Source of the DNA: Microbacterium phyllosphaerae
GTDB lineage: Bacteria > Actinomycetota > Actinomycetes > Actinomycetales > Microbacteriaceae
Direction: 5' to 3'
NCBI RefSeq assembly: GCF_017876435.1
Contig: NZ_JAGIOA010000001.1
Location: forward strand, 1,984,001-2,048,000
Length of the DNA: 64,000 nucleotides
Shown: one piece after another, positions 34,193-42,671 of the stretch
Layout: each line of letters opens with the position of its first letter
Position numbering within the stretch: the stretch's first letter is position 1
Position numbers and translations under genes: made by a program
Notes under the pieces: model-generated
What the model saw: only the letters and a program-made list of their open reading frames with translations
What the model was told of the DNA's origin: nothing
The model's database searches: none

Positions 34193-35821
34193 ATGAAGAA
34201 ACGCATCACACGAGGCGCGATCGCAGCGGTCACGGTCGTCACGACGGGGCTGGCGCTCGCCGCCTGCACGCCGCCCAGCGACGACAACGGACAGCTCGTC
34301 GCCTTCGGGCCGCAGGGTGACAACGGCTCGCTCGCCGAGAACGAGTTCACCCAGCTGCTCGAGAAGAAGTTCGACATCGACTTCGACTGGCAGACGACCA
34401 CCTACGACGGCAGTGTCGCGGGTGAGAAGCGACAGGTGTCGCTCGCCAGCGGCGACTACCCCGACGCGTACTTCCTCGTGCCGTGGGTCGACGCCTTCTC
34501 TCGGAGTGAGATCCTGAAGTACGGGCAGCAGGGAGTGCTCCTGCCTCTCGAGGATCTCATCGACGAGTACGCGCCGAACCTGAAGGAGCGGTTCGAGGAG
34601 AAGCCCGACTGGGAGCAGTCGGTCACTGCCCCCGACGGGCACATCTACGCGATCACCCAGTGGACTGAGTGCTACCACTGCAGCTATCCGTCGAAGCTCT
34701 GGATGAACACGACCTGGCTCGACAAGCTCGGGCTCGAGCAGCCGACGACCACGGAAGAGCTGCGCGAGGTGCTGCGCGCCTTCAAGAACGACGATCCCAA
34801 CGGCAACGGCCGCCCCGATGAGGTGGCGTTGAGCGCCTCGGCCTCGGAGCCCGTCATCAACTACTTCATGAACGCGTTCACCTACGCGCCGTACGGCTCG
34901 CCCTCGAGCCCGCCGCCCATGGTGCTCGACGGTGACAAGGTCACTCTGTCGGCGACGACCGACGGATGGCGTGCCGGCCTGCAGTACATCTCGTCTCTCG
35001 CCGACGAGGGCCTCATCGACACCGCGTCGTTCACTCAGAACGGGGAGGCGCTGCGGGCCCTCGGCGACAACGCCGACGGTGAGATCCTCGGTGCTGCGGC
35101 TGTTCTGCATCCGTACGAGATCGTGACCGCCGACTCTCCTGACGGCCGCGACACGCACTACGACGCGGTGCCCCCGGTCAAGGGGCCCGACGGCACGCAG
35201 TTCGCCACCTACCGCTCGCCGGTCAGCCCGCTGGGCATGTTCGCGCTGACGAACAAGTCGACCGAGGAGGAGCGCATCCAGGCCATCAAGGTGATCGACT
35301 ACCTCGTGACAGAGGAAGGCGACCGTCTCGGAGCCATGGGGCCGGAGGGCGAGGCGTGGGTGCCTGCGGTCGAGGGCGACGTCGCGCTCGACCCCGAGCT
35401 CGACCCGACATTCAAGCCGCTCACGTACGACGAGACATCGAACGCCTCGTGGCGGTCGATGGGTCAGTACTGGGACTCGCTCGAGTACCGCAACTCGCAG
35501 GTCGTGCCGGAGGACGTGTACTCGCCGGACGGATATGAGCGTCGACTGCTCAACGCGTCACAGGAGTACGAGCCCTACGCTCCCGACGAGAGCATGCTCT
35601 TCCCCGTCGAGAAGCTGTGGCCCGACCCCGACACCTCGGCGGAGCTCGCCGAGCTGCAGACCAACATCGCGACCTACATCACGCAGGCGCAGGCGGAGTT
35701 CGTGACCGGTCAGCGCGACATCGATGACGACGCGACGTGGGATGCCTACGCCGCCGATCTCGAGGGCCTCGGGCTCTCTCGCTACCTCGAACTGCAGCAG
35801 GCTCTGTACGACGCGCTCTGA
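34193..35821 (+). CDS. Extracellular sugar-binding lipoprotein (LplA-type)
   Basis: The 542-residue binding protein has a signal sequence with lipobox LALAAC (Cys25) and the size of LplA-type solute-binding proteins. The segment NDDPNGNGRPDEVALS is the Ca-binding-like motif of this family, and VNPLG-like text appears as SPVSPLGMFALTNKS. It delivers an oligosaccharide to the two permeases. AAAGGAG is placed before the ATG. Codon use is like its neighbours. Two strong hairpins follow the gene. Confidence 0.9.
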   Translation: MKKRITRGAIAAVTVVTTGLALAACTPPSDDNGQLVAFGPQGDNGSLAENEFTQLLEKKFDIDFDWQTTTYDGSVAGEKRQVSLASGDYPDAYFLVPWVDAFSRSEILKYGQQGVLLPLEDLIDEYAPNLKERFEEKPDWEQSVTAPDGHIYAITQWTECYHCSYPSKLWMNTTWLDKLGLEQPTTTEELREVLRAFKNDDPNGNGRPDEVALSASASEPVINYFMNAFTYAPYGSPSSPPPMVLDGDKVTLSATTDGWRAGLQYISSLADEGLIDTASFTQNGEALRALGDNADGEILGAAAVLHPYEIVTADSPDGRDTHYDAVPPVKGPDGTQFATYRSPVSPLGMFALTNKSTEEERIQAIKVIDYLVTEEGDRLGAMGPEGEAWVPAVEGDVALDPELDPTFKPLTYDETSNASWRSMGQYWDSLEYRNSQVVPEDVYSPDGYERRLLNASQEYEPYAPDESMLFPVEKLWPDPDTSAELAELQTNIATYITQAQAEFVTGQRDIDDDATWDAYAADLEGLGLSRYLELQQALYDAL

Positions 35822-35834
35822 GCGACGGACACAG

Positions 35835-35865
35835 GATGCGCGGGGCGGATGCCGCCCCGCGCATC
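35835..35865. terminator. Hairpin downstream of the importer operon
   Basis: Perfect 14-bp stem (GATGCGCGGGGCGG and complement) with a 3-base loop, 13 bases after the binding-protein stop. Confidence 0.75.
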
Positions 35866-35915
35866 TCTGCGTCTCGGATGACAGGTGCCCGGCGCAGAAC
35901 CCGCGGCGAGCATCC

Positions 35916-35949
35916 AGAGAGGCGGATGCCGTGCGGCATCCGCCTCTCT
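35916..35949. terminator. Hairpin between the importer operon and the ROK gene
   Basis: Perfect 16-bp stem (AGAGAGGCGGATGCCG and complement) around a 2-base centre, 21 bases from the ROK stop on the minus strand. Together with the hairpin at 35835-35865 it insulates the convergent units. Confidence 0.75.
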
Positions 35950-35970
35950 CGGAGTCTGTGTCGTGGGGCC

Positions 35971-37137
35971 TCAGCGCACGAGCGACTGGATGGCGGTGGC
36001 GGCGGCGCCGCGTGCCCAGTCCTCGAACGTGTGGGGGCGGGTCACGATTCGACAGCGCACGGCAGCCCCGAACGCGTGGTTCTCGAACGCGTCGCGCAGC
36101 GTCTTCTCGAAGAGATCGAAGTCGGACACACCCTCTCCGCCGATGATCACGAGCTCGGGTCCGGTCAGATTCACGAGAGTCGCGATCGCCGTGCCGATCA
36201 GTCGGGCGGCTTCGCGGAAAGCCGATTCCGCCTCGGGATCACCCGCGTGCGCGAGCGCCACGGCTTCGTCGATCGCGACGGGCCGACCGAGCGCTGCCGA
36301 GACCGCCGCTTCGATCGCTCCGGTCGACGCCGCTGCCTCGACGCATCCGCGCCGGCCGCAGGGGCAGACCAGAGCAGGGTCGGCGAGCGGCAGATGGCCG
36401 ATCTCGCCCGAGACGCCGAAGGCGCCGCTCACGACCTCGCCGTTGAGGTGCAGGCCGCTGCCGATGCCCCGACCGATCGTCACGATCGCGAATGAGGCGG
36501 TGCCGAGGCCGATGCCGAACCAGTGCTCGCCGATCGTGAGGGCATGCACGTCGTTCTCGATGGTCACCGGCCAGGCGAATCGCGACTGCAGCAGATCCCC
36601 GAGGGGGACGTCGGCCCACCCCATGATGTTCGATTCGCGCACGACTCCGGTGGAGCTGTCGACGTCGCCCGACACCGAGACGCCGATGCCGGCGATCGCG
36701 GATGCGCCGAGGCCGAGGTTCTGCTCGAGCTCGGCGACGACATCGCTGATGGCGTCGATCACGGAGTGCGGATCGTCGGCGGGCAGAGCCCGCCTCGTGC
36801 TCGTGAGCACGGTGGTCGCGAGGTCGGTGGCGACCGCGATGACCTCGTCGACGTTCACCTTGACGCCGAGCATCACCATCGACTCGAGGACGATCGACAC
36901 CGGGCTCACCGGCCGCCCCGGGGTGCCGTCGCGATGCGAGGCGGGAGGAGCGTCGACCAGCCCCGCCGCCACGAGAGGAGCGACCGCCTTGGTGACCGCT
37001 GCCTGAGACAGCCCCGTCTGTCTCGCGATGTCGATGCGGCTGATGGGACTGCGCGTCAGGATCGTCTCGAAGACCCTCGACCCGGCGTCGGACGCCGAGC
37101 GGATGAGGGTGGTGCGCGAGGCGGTGTCGTGGTCCAT
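35971..37137 (-). CDS. ROK-family transcriptional repressor
   Basis: The 388-residue protein has an N-terminal winged helix at about residues 20-65 (ISRIDIARQTGLSQAAVTKA). A ROK sugar-kinase-like domain follows, including GEIGHL (Glu246, His248) and the zinc motif CPCGRRGC (Cys258, Cys260, Cys265). ROK repressors sense sugars or sugar phosphates. AAGGA lies before the ATG. It is 22 bases downstream of the CE7 gene, forming a GH95-CE7-ROK operon whose promoter carries operator copy C. It is the only regulator in the locus and the best candidate for binding the three copies. Confidence 0.9.
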   Translation of the reverse strand: MDHDTASRTTLIRSASDAGSRVFETILTRSPISRIDIARQTGLSQAAVTKAVAPLVAAGLVDAPPASHRDGTPGRPVSPVSIVLESMVMLGVKVNVDEVIAVATDLATTVLTSTRRALPADDPHSVIDAISDVVAELEQNLGLGASAIAGIGVSVSGDVDSSTGVVRESNIMGWADVPLGDLLQSRFAWPVTIENDVHALTIGEHWFGIGLGTASFAIVTIGRGIGSGLHLNGEVVSGAFGVSGEIGHLPLADPALVCPCGRRGCVEAAASTGAIEAAVSAALGRPVAIDEAVALAHAGDPEAESAFREAARLIGTAIATLVNLTGPELVIIGGEGVSDFDLFEKTLRDAFENHAFGAAVRCRIVTRPHTFEDWARGAAATAIQSLVR

Positions 37138-37159
37138 CAGGTCCTTCGGGTCGTGTCGG

Positions 37160-38143
37160 CTATCGTAGCGAACTCGCTGCGGTGCGCGTCGGAGCGCCTG
37201 CCGCGAGGTGCGCGGCCGCGAACTCGAGCGCGTTCTCCTCGTCGAGGTCGCCCCCGGCCTCGTGTCCGTTGTAGGGCCAGATCACCACCGTCTTCTCGCC
37301 GCCGTATGCCGTGAAGGCCGGGAGCACCGTCTCCGGCGGTGCGATGCCGTCGAGCAGGCCGGTGCTCAACAGCGCAGGGGCGGTGGCCCGCTTGGCGTGA
37401 TTGATGCCGTCGAAGTAGCGCAGCGTGTCGAGCGCGGCGGCGGTGTCGCCACGCCGGTCGGCGAAGTACTGCGTGAGGAGCGAGTAGGGATGCTCGGTGC
37501 TGAGCGTCGCCGCCCGGTCGAGCTCGCAGAGGAAGGGTGCCTGGACGATCGCGACCGCGATGTCGGGCACGAGCCCGGCGATCGCGAGGGCGATGCCGCC
37601 TCCCTGGCTGGCGCCGACCGTGCCGACGCGAGAGGGATCGACGCCGTCGATGCTGCGCAGCGCGTCGATGGCGCGCACCGCGTCGGCATAGACGCGACGG
37701 TAGTAGTACTCCTGGGGCGAGCGGATGCCGCGGGTGAGGAAGCCTCCCGCGGACGGACCGCCATCGGCGTGGTCGTCGTCGGTGTCGCCGTGTCCCTGTC
37801 CGCGTGCGTCGACGACGAGATGCGCGTAGCCGGCGGACGCCCATCGCAGGTCCCGCAGCGCGTGCCCTCTGCCGTTGCCGTAGCCGAAGAACTGCACGAG
37901 TCCAGGGAGAGGCTCGGTGGCGCCGTGGGGGATGCGGAGCCATGCCCGGATCGGGGTGCCGCCGAACCCGCGGAACGACACGTCGAAGACGTCGATCTGG
38001 GTGAGTCGCGTGGCATGCGGTGTGACGGTGAGATCGAGGGGAAGGCTTCTCGTCTCAGCGATCGTCTCGGCCCAGAACGCGTCGAAGTCGTCGGGTTCGG
38101 TCTGCGTGGTCGCCGCATCGACGGCGCGGAGATCACCGTGCAC
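37160..38143 (-). CDS. CE7-family acetyl esterase (acetylxylan esterase/cephalosporin-C deacetylase type)
   Basis: The 327-residue hydrolase shows the CE7 triad: VDARGQGHGD upstream, GASQGGG with Ser179, LLDG with Asp265 and GHE with His294. These esterases deacetylate short sugars and xylo-oligosaccharides. There is no signal peptide, so it is expected inside the cell, deacetylating imported oligosaccharide. The start is taken as the GTG at 38143, because AGGAGGG lies just upstream within the end of GH95; this makes the two genes overlap by 11 bases. An upstream in-frame extension is not supported. Confidence 0.87.
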   Translation of the reverse strand: MHGDLRAVDAATTQTEPDDFDAFWAETIAETRSLPLDLTVTPHATRLTQIDVFDVSFRGFGGTPIRAWLRIPHGATEPLPGLVQFFGYGNGRGHALRDLRWASAGYAHLVVDARGQGHGDTDDDHADGGPSAGGFLTRGIRSPQEYYYRRVYADAVRAIDALRSIDGVDPSRVGTVGASQGGGIALAIAGLVPDIAVAIVQAPFLCELDRAATLSTEHPYSLLTQYFADRRGDTAAALDTLRYFDGINHAKRATAPALLSTGLLDGIAPPETVLPAFTAYGGEKTVVIWPYNGHEAGGDLDEENALEFAAAHLAAGAPTRTAASSLR

Positions 38144-40559
38144 TGCGTCCCTCCTGCGGCAGAGCGGCCGAACCTGCGGTGGACGGCAGCGCGACATCGA
38201 CGGTCGCGCCGGCCGCCGCGTCGACCGAGGTCTCGCGGTCTGCGATCCTGACGATCACCGTCCGACGCTCGGAGCCAGGATTGTGCAGGGTCGCGCCTGT
38301 CACCCGCCCATCGCTCCACGAGAGATCGAGGACGAGGCCGGGGCGCACCGCGATGCCCTGCACGTCGCCGCGGACCCACGAATCGGGAAGTGCGGGAAGC
38401 AGATGCACGAGGCCGCCGTGGCTCTGCACGAGCATCTCGGCGATCGCGGCGGGGAATCCCAGGTTTCCGTCGATCTGGAAGGGCGGATGCGTGCTGAACA
38501 GGTTGGGGAGGAGGCCTCCCCATTCCGAGCCGTCGACCGGGCCGTGGCGAGTGGCGTCGCCGTCGAACGGCGTCAGCGCCTCTTCGAGGAGCGACGCGGC
38601 GACCTCACCCTGACGAGCGCGCGCGCGGAGGGCGATCTTCCAGGCCCAGGACCAGCCCATGGCACCGGGGCCCCGTGCGTCGATCAGACGGACTGCCCCG
38701 TCGAACAGCTCGGGGGTGCGCTCGGGGGTCACGGTGTCGAGGGGATACAGGCCGACGACGGGGGAGAGGTGGCGGTGGAGCGGTTCGTGCTCCTCGACCT
38801 CGGCCGACCACTCCAGCAGTCTGCCGTCCGAGCCGATCCGCAGCGGAGTCAGCGCCGCCAGTGCCTCGCGCACCTCGGCCTCCAGTGCGTCGTCGAGTCC
38901 GAGGTCGGCGATCGCGATGAGTGCGCGCTCGAAGAGGGCGCCGATGAGACTGAGATCCGACGTCGCGGTCAGGCCGAGGGCGGTGGGCCGACCGTCGGCG
39001 GCGACGTAGGAGTTCTCCGGTGCGGTGGAGGGAGAGGTGAGGAGTGCGCCGTCGGCATCCGCGACGAGCCAGTCGAGGCAGAACTCCACGGCTCCGCGCA
39101 TGACGGGCCAGATCCGCTCGCGCAGGAGGTCTCGGTCCCCTCCGAATTCGTACGCGTCCCACAGATTGTGCGTGAGCCAGACGCCGCCCATCATCCAGAT
39201 CGCCCAGCTCGCGGCTCCGTGGCCGTCACCGACCGGAAGACTCCAGCCCCAGACGTCGCTGTTGTGATGCGCGACCCATCCGCGGGTCCCGTAGAGCTCT
39301 CGGGCGGTGGCGGTGCCGGTGCTCGCGAGGCGCTCGACGAGGGCGAGCAGCGGTTCGAGCGCGTCTGGGTCGAGCAGGAGCGGCGCGGCCCAGTAGTTCA
39401 TCTCGGTGTTGATGTTGATCGTGTAGTTCGACGACCATGCCGGCTGCAACTGGTCGTTCCAGATGCCCTGCAGATTCGCGGCGGGGTTGCCGGCTCGTGA
39501 ACTCGACGCCAGAAGATACATGCCGTACTCGGCGGCGACCGTCGCGCGCAGCAGCGGATCGGATCCGTGGAGCACATCCCTGTCCACGCTCCAGGTGCCC
39601 TCACGTCGACTGCCGATCGCGAATCGCGCGCGGGTGACGCGTCGCCGATCGGCGACGTGCTCGACGAGGAGGTCGTGGGTGTCGCGCTGAGCCGCGGCAT
39701 CCGCCCTCTCTCGTGCGCGATCCCGGATCGCCTCTCGTGAGGCGGTCCGCCAGTCCCCGTCGGCGTCGGCCCACCACGACCCGGCGCGCGACGATGTGGA
39801 CAGGGCGATCAGCAGGCGACGGGCCTTGCGGACGACGATGCGACCGTCGGAGTGTCGTACCTCGCCGTCCGAGTTCACGACGACCGCTGCGGCAGCATAG
39901 GCGTCGAACTCCGTGTCGTCCTCCGCATAGCGCAGCGGTGGATCGACCGACTCCTCGTGCAGCGGCGCTCCGTCGACAGGGGCCTGCACGTCGAGGATCA
40001 GCGCGCCGGAGGAGTCGACGACTCGACCGCGCAGGGGAGTGGACAGCTCGATCGTCGCGTCGAACTCGACATCAGCGACGAGATCGACGATCAGCGCCTG
40101 CGCGGGTGCCGACACCCACGAGCGGCGAGTAAGGCGACCGCCGGGGATGCGGAGGGTTTCGGTCAGAGCCGCGTCATCGAGGTCGAGGACTCTCGCGGGG
40201 GTGTCAGGATCGGTCTCGGCGCCCTCGACTCGCAGGTGCAGATCTGCGAGCGGAAGGAACTCCTGCGAGTACGGGCCCTCGAAGGCCATCAGGAGCTCTT
40301 CAGCGAGCCGTACGTCGCCGGAGCCGAGCGCAGCGCGCACCTCCGCGAGGCGAGCGGGGCCCGCGCCGCGTGAGCGCACGTTCTCCAGCGCCCTGGCCGG
40401 CCCGTCGGGGGTGCCTGACCACAGCGTCGAATCGTTGAGCTGATATCGGCCGCTCGGTCCGCCGAACGCCATCGCGCCGATGCGGCCGTTGCCGAGAGGG
40501 GTCGCCTCCTCCCACAGTGTCGCGGGGGCGTCCCAGCTGAGGCGCAGTGTGTCGGTCAT
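38133..40559 (-). CDS. GH95 family alpha-L-fucosidase (or alpha-L-galactosidase)
   Basis: The 808-residue enzyme matches GH95 along its whole length. LPLGNGRIGAM-like text near the start (PLGNGRIGAM), QGIWNDQLQPAWSSNYT with Asn382 and Asn384, SPSTAPENSY with the acid Glu515, and HPPFQIDGNLG with Asp697 are the family landmarks. GH95 members hydrolyse alpha-1,2-L-fucosides or alpha-L-galactosides by inversion; which one cannot be told here. There is no signal peptide. GGAG precedes the ATG. It heads the GH95-CE7-ROK operon, and its promoter carries operator copy C. Confidence 0.9.
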   Translation of the reverse strand: MTDTLRLSWDAPATLWEEATPLGNGRIGAMAFGGPSGRYQLNDSTLWSGTPDGPARALENVRSRGAGPARLAEVRAALGSGDVRLAEELLMAFEGPYSQEFLPLADLHLRVEGAETDPDTPARVLDLDDAALTETLRIPGGRLTRRSWVSAPAQALIVDLVADVEFDATIELSTPLRGRVVDSSGALILDVQAPVDGAPLHEESVDPPLRYAEDDTEFDAYAAAAVVVNSDGEVRHSDGRIVVRKARRLLIALSTSSRAGSWWADADGDWRTASREAIRDRARERADAAAQRDTHDLLVEHVADRRRVTRARFAIGSRREGTWSVDRDVLHGSDPLLRATVAAEYGMYLLASSSRAGNPAANLQGIWNDQLQPAWSSNYTININTEMNYWAAPLLLDPDALEPLLALVERLASTGTATARELYGTRGWVAHHNSDVWGWSLPVGDGHGAASWAIWMMGGVWLTHNLWDAYEFGGDRDLLRERIWPVMRGAVEFCLDWLVADADGALLTSPSTAPENSYVAADGRPTALGLTATSDLSLIGALFERALIAIADLGLDDALEAEVREALAALTPLRIGSDGRLLEWSAEVEEHEPLHRHLSPVVGLYPLDTVTPERTPELFDGAVRLIDARGPGAMGWSWAWKIALRARARQGEVAASLLEEALTPFDGDATRHGPVDGSEWGGLLPNLFSTHPPFQIDGNLGFPAAIAEMLVQSHGGLVHLLPALPDSWVRGDVQGIAVRPGLVLDLSWSDGRVTGATLHNPGSERRTVIVRIADRETSVDAAAGATVDVALPSTAGSAALPQEGRSAR

Positions 40560-40598
40560 CGCACTCCGGTGTGTTCGATCGATCTCGATGTCACCGTC

Positions 40599-40633
40599 AG
40601 CGTAGGCGGCATTAATTGCCGCTGTCAAGTAAT
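40599..40633 (-). promoter_or_regulatory. GH95 promoter with operator copy C and a second palindrome
   Basis: On the minus strand TTGACA (40623-40628) and TACGCT (40599-40604) are 18 bases apart. Copy C of the 27-bp element (40607-40633) starts ATTACTTGACAGCGGCAATT; it matches copy A at 21 of 27 positions. The spacer contains a GCGGCA-N5-TGCCGC palindrome, so a repressor here would sit between the -35 and -10. Confidence 0.65.
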
Positions 40634-40659
40634 GTCCGACGCGCTGCGCCTCACTCGGG

Positions 40660-41637
40660 TCAGAACGTCAGCAGCACCTTGCCGACTCGGCCGGCGGTGT
40701 TGCTCGCGCGAACCGCGTCGGCCACGTCGGCCGCGTCGAAGACGCCCGCGACGGGAAGCGTCAGCGTGCCCTCGGTGACCCGCTGGATGAGTTCGCCGAA
40801 CAGGGCGCCGCGGGTGGCGGCATCCATCGTCTGGATGACCTTGCTGCCCCAGAAGCCCTTGACCGTGGCCTGCTTGAAGATCACATCGCCCGATGCGATC
40901 TCCATGGTGGGGGAGTTCATCGCACCGAAGGCGACGAGCGTTCCCCCCTCGCCGAGGAGAGACAGCACGTCGCCGGCCGACGAACCACCGACCGAGTCGA
41001 TGCCGAACGCGACATGGGCGCCGCCGGTGAGCTTCGCCACCTGGTCGCGCCAGTCGTCCTGGTCGGTCGACACGACGTTCTCGATGCCCTGCTCCCGAAG
41101 CTCGTCGACTCCGGCGGCGCGGCGAACCAGGCCGAGGACGTTCACGCCACGCGCGGCGCCGAGCTGCGCGAGCATCCGCCCGACGGCGCCGTTCGCCGCG
41201 TTCTGGACGATCCAGTCGCCCTTCTCAGCTCCCAGGAACTGCAGCAGGCTGATGGTGCTGAACGGCATCGACACCAGCTGTGCGGCGCTCTCGTCGCTGA
41301 GCGACTCGGGTACCGGGATGAGTCCTGCGGCGTTCGCGACCACGTACTCGGCCCAGGCGCCGAACGTGCCGCCCGTGGCGACGCGCTGGCCGACCGTGAG
41401 GTTCTCGACGCCCTCGCCCAGCGCATCCACGACGCCGAGCGCCTCGGTGCCCGATGCCGCGGGCAGCTCGGGCTTGAACCCGTAGGTGCCGCGAATGGTC
41501 CACAGGTCGTGGTTGTGGATCGGTGACAGCACGATCTTCAGTCGGACCTGACCGGGACCGGGTTCGGGGGTGGGGCGTTCGGAGACGGTCAGGACCTGTT
41601 CGGGTTCGCCGAAGGTGTCGTGGGTGAGGGCGCGCAT
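40660..41637 (-). CDS. Zinc-independent medium-chain oxidoreductase (quinone reductase/enoyl reductase type)
   Basis: The 325-residue MDR protein lacks the zinc-binding Cys cluster and has the NADPH-binding AANGAVGRMLAQLGA motif. TFGAWAEYVV and the end GRVGKVLLTF fit quinone oxidoreductases and 2-enoyl thioester reductases. It is the last gene of an ohrR-ohr-oxidoreductase run (43-base gap), so it probably helps with peroxide or aldehyde by-products. A clear Shine-Dalgarno (AAGGAGAA) precedes the ATG. Confidence 0.8.
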   Translation of the reverse strand: MRALTHDTFGEPEQVLTVSERPTPEPGPGQVRLKIVLSPIHNHDLWTIRGTYGFKPELPAASGTEALGVVDALGEGVENLTVGQRVATGGTFGAWAEYVVANAAGLIPVPESLSDESAAQLVSMPFSTISLLQFLGAEKGDWIVQNAANGAVGRMLAQLGAARGVNVLGLVRRAAGVDELREQGIENVVSTDQDDWRDQVAKLTGGAHVAFGIDSVGGSSAGDVLSLLGEGGTLVAFGAMNSPTMEIASGDVIFKQATVKGFWGSKVIQTMDAATRGALFGELIQRVTEGTLTLPVAGVFDAADVADAVRASNTAGRVGKVLLTF

Positions 41638-41680
41638 GATGTTCTCCTTGTGGGATGAGTGTGGTGGATGCGGGTCTGGA

Positions 41681-42103
41681 TCAGTCGTCGGTGACGGTGA
41701 TCTGGACGTCGATGTTGCCCCGGGTCGCGTTGGAGTAGGGGCACACCTGGTGTGCGGCGTCGGCGAGTGCCTGTGCCTGCTCGTGGGGGAGGTCGGGGAT
41801 GACGACCTCGAGCTGCACGGCGAGACCGAAGCCTCCCTCGCCGTTCGAGCCGATCTGCACGCGAGCGCCGACCGAAGAGTCGGTGATCTTCACCTTCTGC
41901 GTGCGGGCCACGGTCTGCAGGGCGGAGTGGAAGCACGCGGCGTAGCCGGCGGCGAAGAGCTGCTCGGGGTTCGCTCCGTCGCCGCTTCCGCCCATCTCCT
42001 TCGGGATGGCGAGGTCGATGTCGAGTCGCCCTTCGCTCGTGGCGACGCGGCCGTTTCGGCCGGCTCCGGTGGCGAGTGCTTCGGCGGTGTAGAGAGCGTC
42101 CAT
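41681..42103 (-). CDS. ohr: Organic hydroperoxide resistance protein (Ohr)
   Basis: This thiol peroxidase of the Ohr/OsmC family reduces organic hydroperoxides. The 140-residue protein has both catalytic cysteines: AAGYAACF (Cys57) and VCPYSNATRGN (Cys121). MGGSG and the peroxide-binding Arg near the start (GRNGRV) are present. GGAAGGAA precedes the ATG. The gene lies 26 bases downstream of ohrR. Confidence 0.93.
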   Translation of the reverse strand: MDALYTAEALATGAGRNGRVATSEGRLDIDLAIPKEMGGSGDGANPEQLFAAGYAACFHSALQTVARTQKVKITDSSVGARVQIGSNGEGGFGLAVQLEVVIPDLPHEQAQALADAAHQVCPYSNATRGNIDVQITVTDD

Positions 42104-42129
42104 CGTGTGGATTCCTTCCGGGGTTGGGG

Positions 42130-42597
42130 TCAGTCGGCGCGAGGTGCGCGCGCGGTGGATTCGGGGGCGACTGCCGAGTTCTGCAGTCGCGAAGTGAGCT
42201 CGTGGAGCTCGGCGATCAGTCGGTGGCGCTGATCGTCGTCCTGCATGCCGGCGAGAGCGGCGATCGCGGTGTGGACCGGCGCGACCTCGGAGCGAAGGGC
42301 GGTTCCCGCATCGGTCAGCCCCACGGTGACGACCCGCTCGTCGGCAGTGCTTCGGGAGCGGGCGACGTAGCCCGCCTGCTCGAGGCGCCGGACGAGGGGG
42401 GAGAGGGTGCCGGAGTCGAGCTGCATGGCGTCGCCGAGCGAGCCGATCGTCTGCTCGCCCTCCATCCAGAGGATCGCGAGCACCAGGTATTGGGGATAGG
42501 TCAATCCCCACGGTGCGAGGAGGGAGCGGTATGCCTGCGTCGTCGCGCGGGCGGCGGAGTACAGGGAGAAACACACCATCTCGTCGGTCACGGCCAT
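42130..42597 (-). CDS. ohrR: MarR-family organic peroxide repressor OhrR
   Basis: The 155-residue protein has an N-terminal reactive cysteine in the conserved place (MVCFSLYSA, Cys9), then the winged-helix MarR fold with TYPQYLVLAILW and LDSGTLSPLVRRLEQAGYV. OhrR loses DNA binding when this Cys is oxidised. It is the first gene of the ohrR-ohr unit and its upstream region carries a strong OhrR-like operator (42617-42638). Confidence 0.93.
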   Translation of the reverse strand: MAVTDEMVCFSLYSAARATTQAYRSLLAPWGLTYPQYLVLAILWMEGEQTIGSLGDAMQLDSGTLSPLVRRLEQAGYVARSRSTADERVVTVGLTDAGTALRSEVAPVHTAIAALAGMQDDDQRHRLIAELHELTSRLQNSAVAPESTARAPRAD

Positions 42598-42616
42598 GAC
42601 CTAAGTATTGCACGCG

Positions 42617-42638
42617 ATTAGATTGTGCACAATTTAAT
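42617..42638. promoter_or_regulatory. OhrR operator palindrome
   Basis: A 22-bp palindrome centred on ATTGTGCACAAT, with TTAG- and TTTAAT-type flanks and one mismatched pair. It resembles known OhrR boxes, which are AT-rich with CAAT/ATTG halves. It lies 20 bases from the ohrR start and overlaps the -35 region of the plus-strand gene at 42672. Confidence 0.75.
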
Positions 42639-42665
42639 TGCGAAGGCGTCGTCTCGCACTAGGCT
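42638..42665 (+). promoter_or_regulatory. Promoter of the small membrane protein gene
   Basis: TTGCGA (42638-42643) and TAGGCT (42660-42665) are 16 bases apart. The -10 ends six bases before the ATG at 42672, so the message is probably leaderless. The -35 touches the OhrR operator, so peroxide stress could influence it. Confidence 0.5.
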
Positions 42666-42671
42666 CCGACT

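Noticed and set aside
36000..37137. The ROK protein as a glucokinase
   Set aside because: It has an N-terminal winged helix, and its place in a GH operon fits a repressor.
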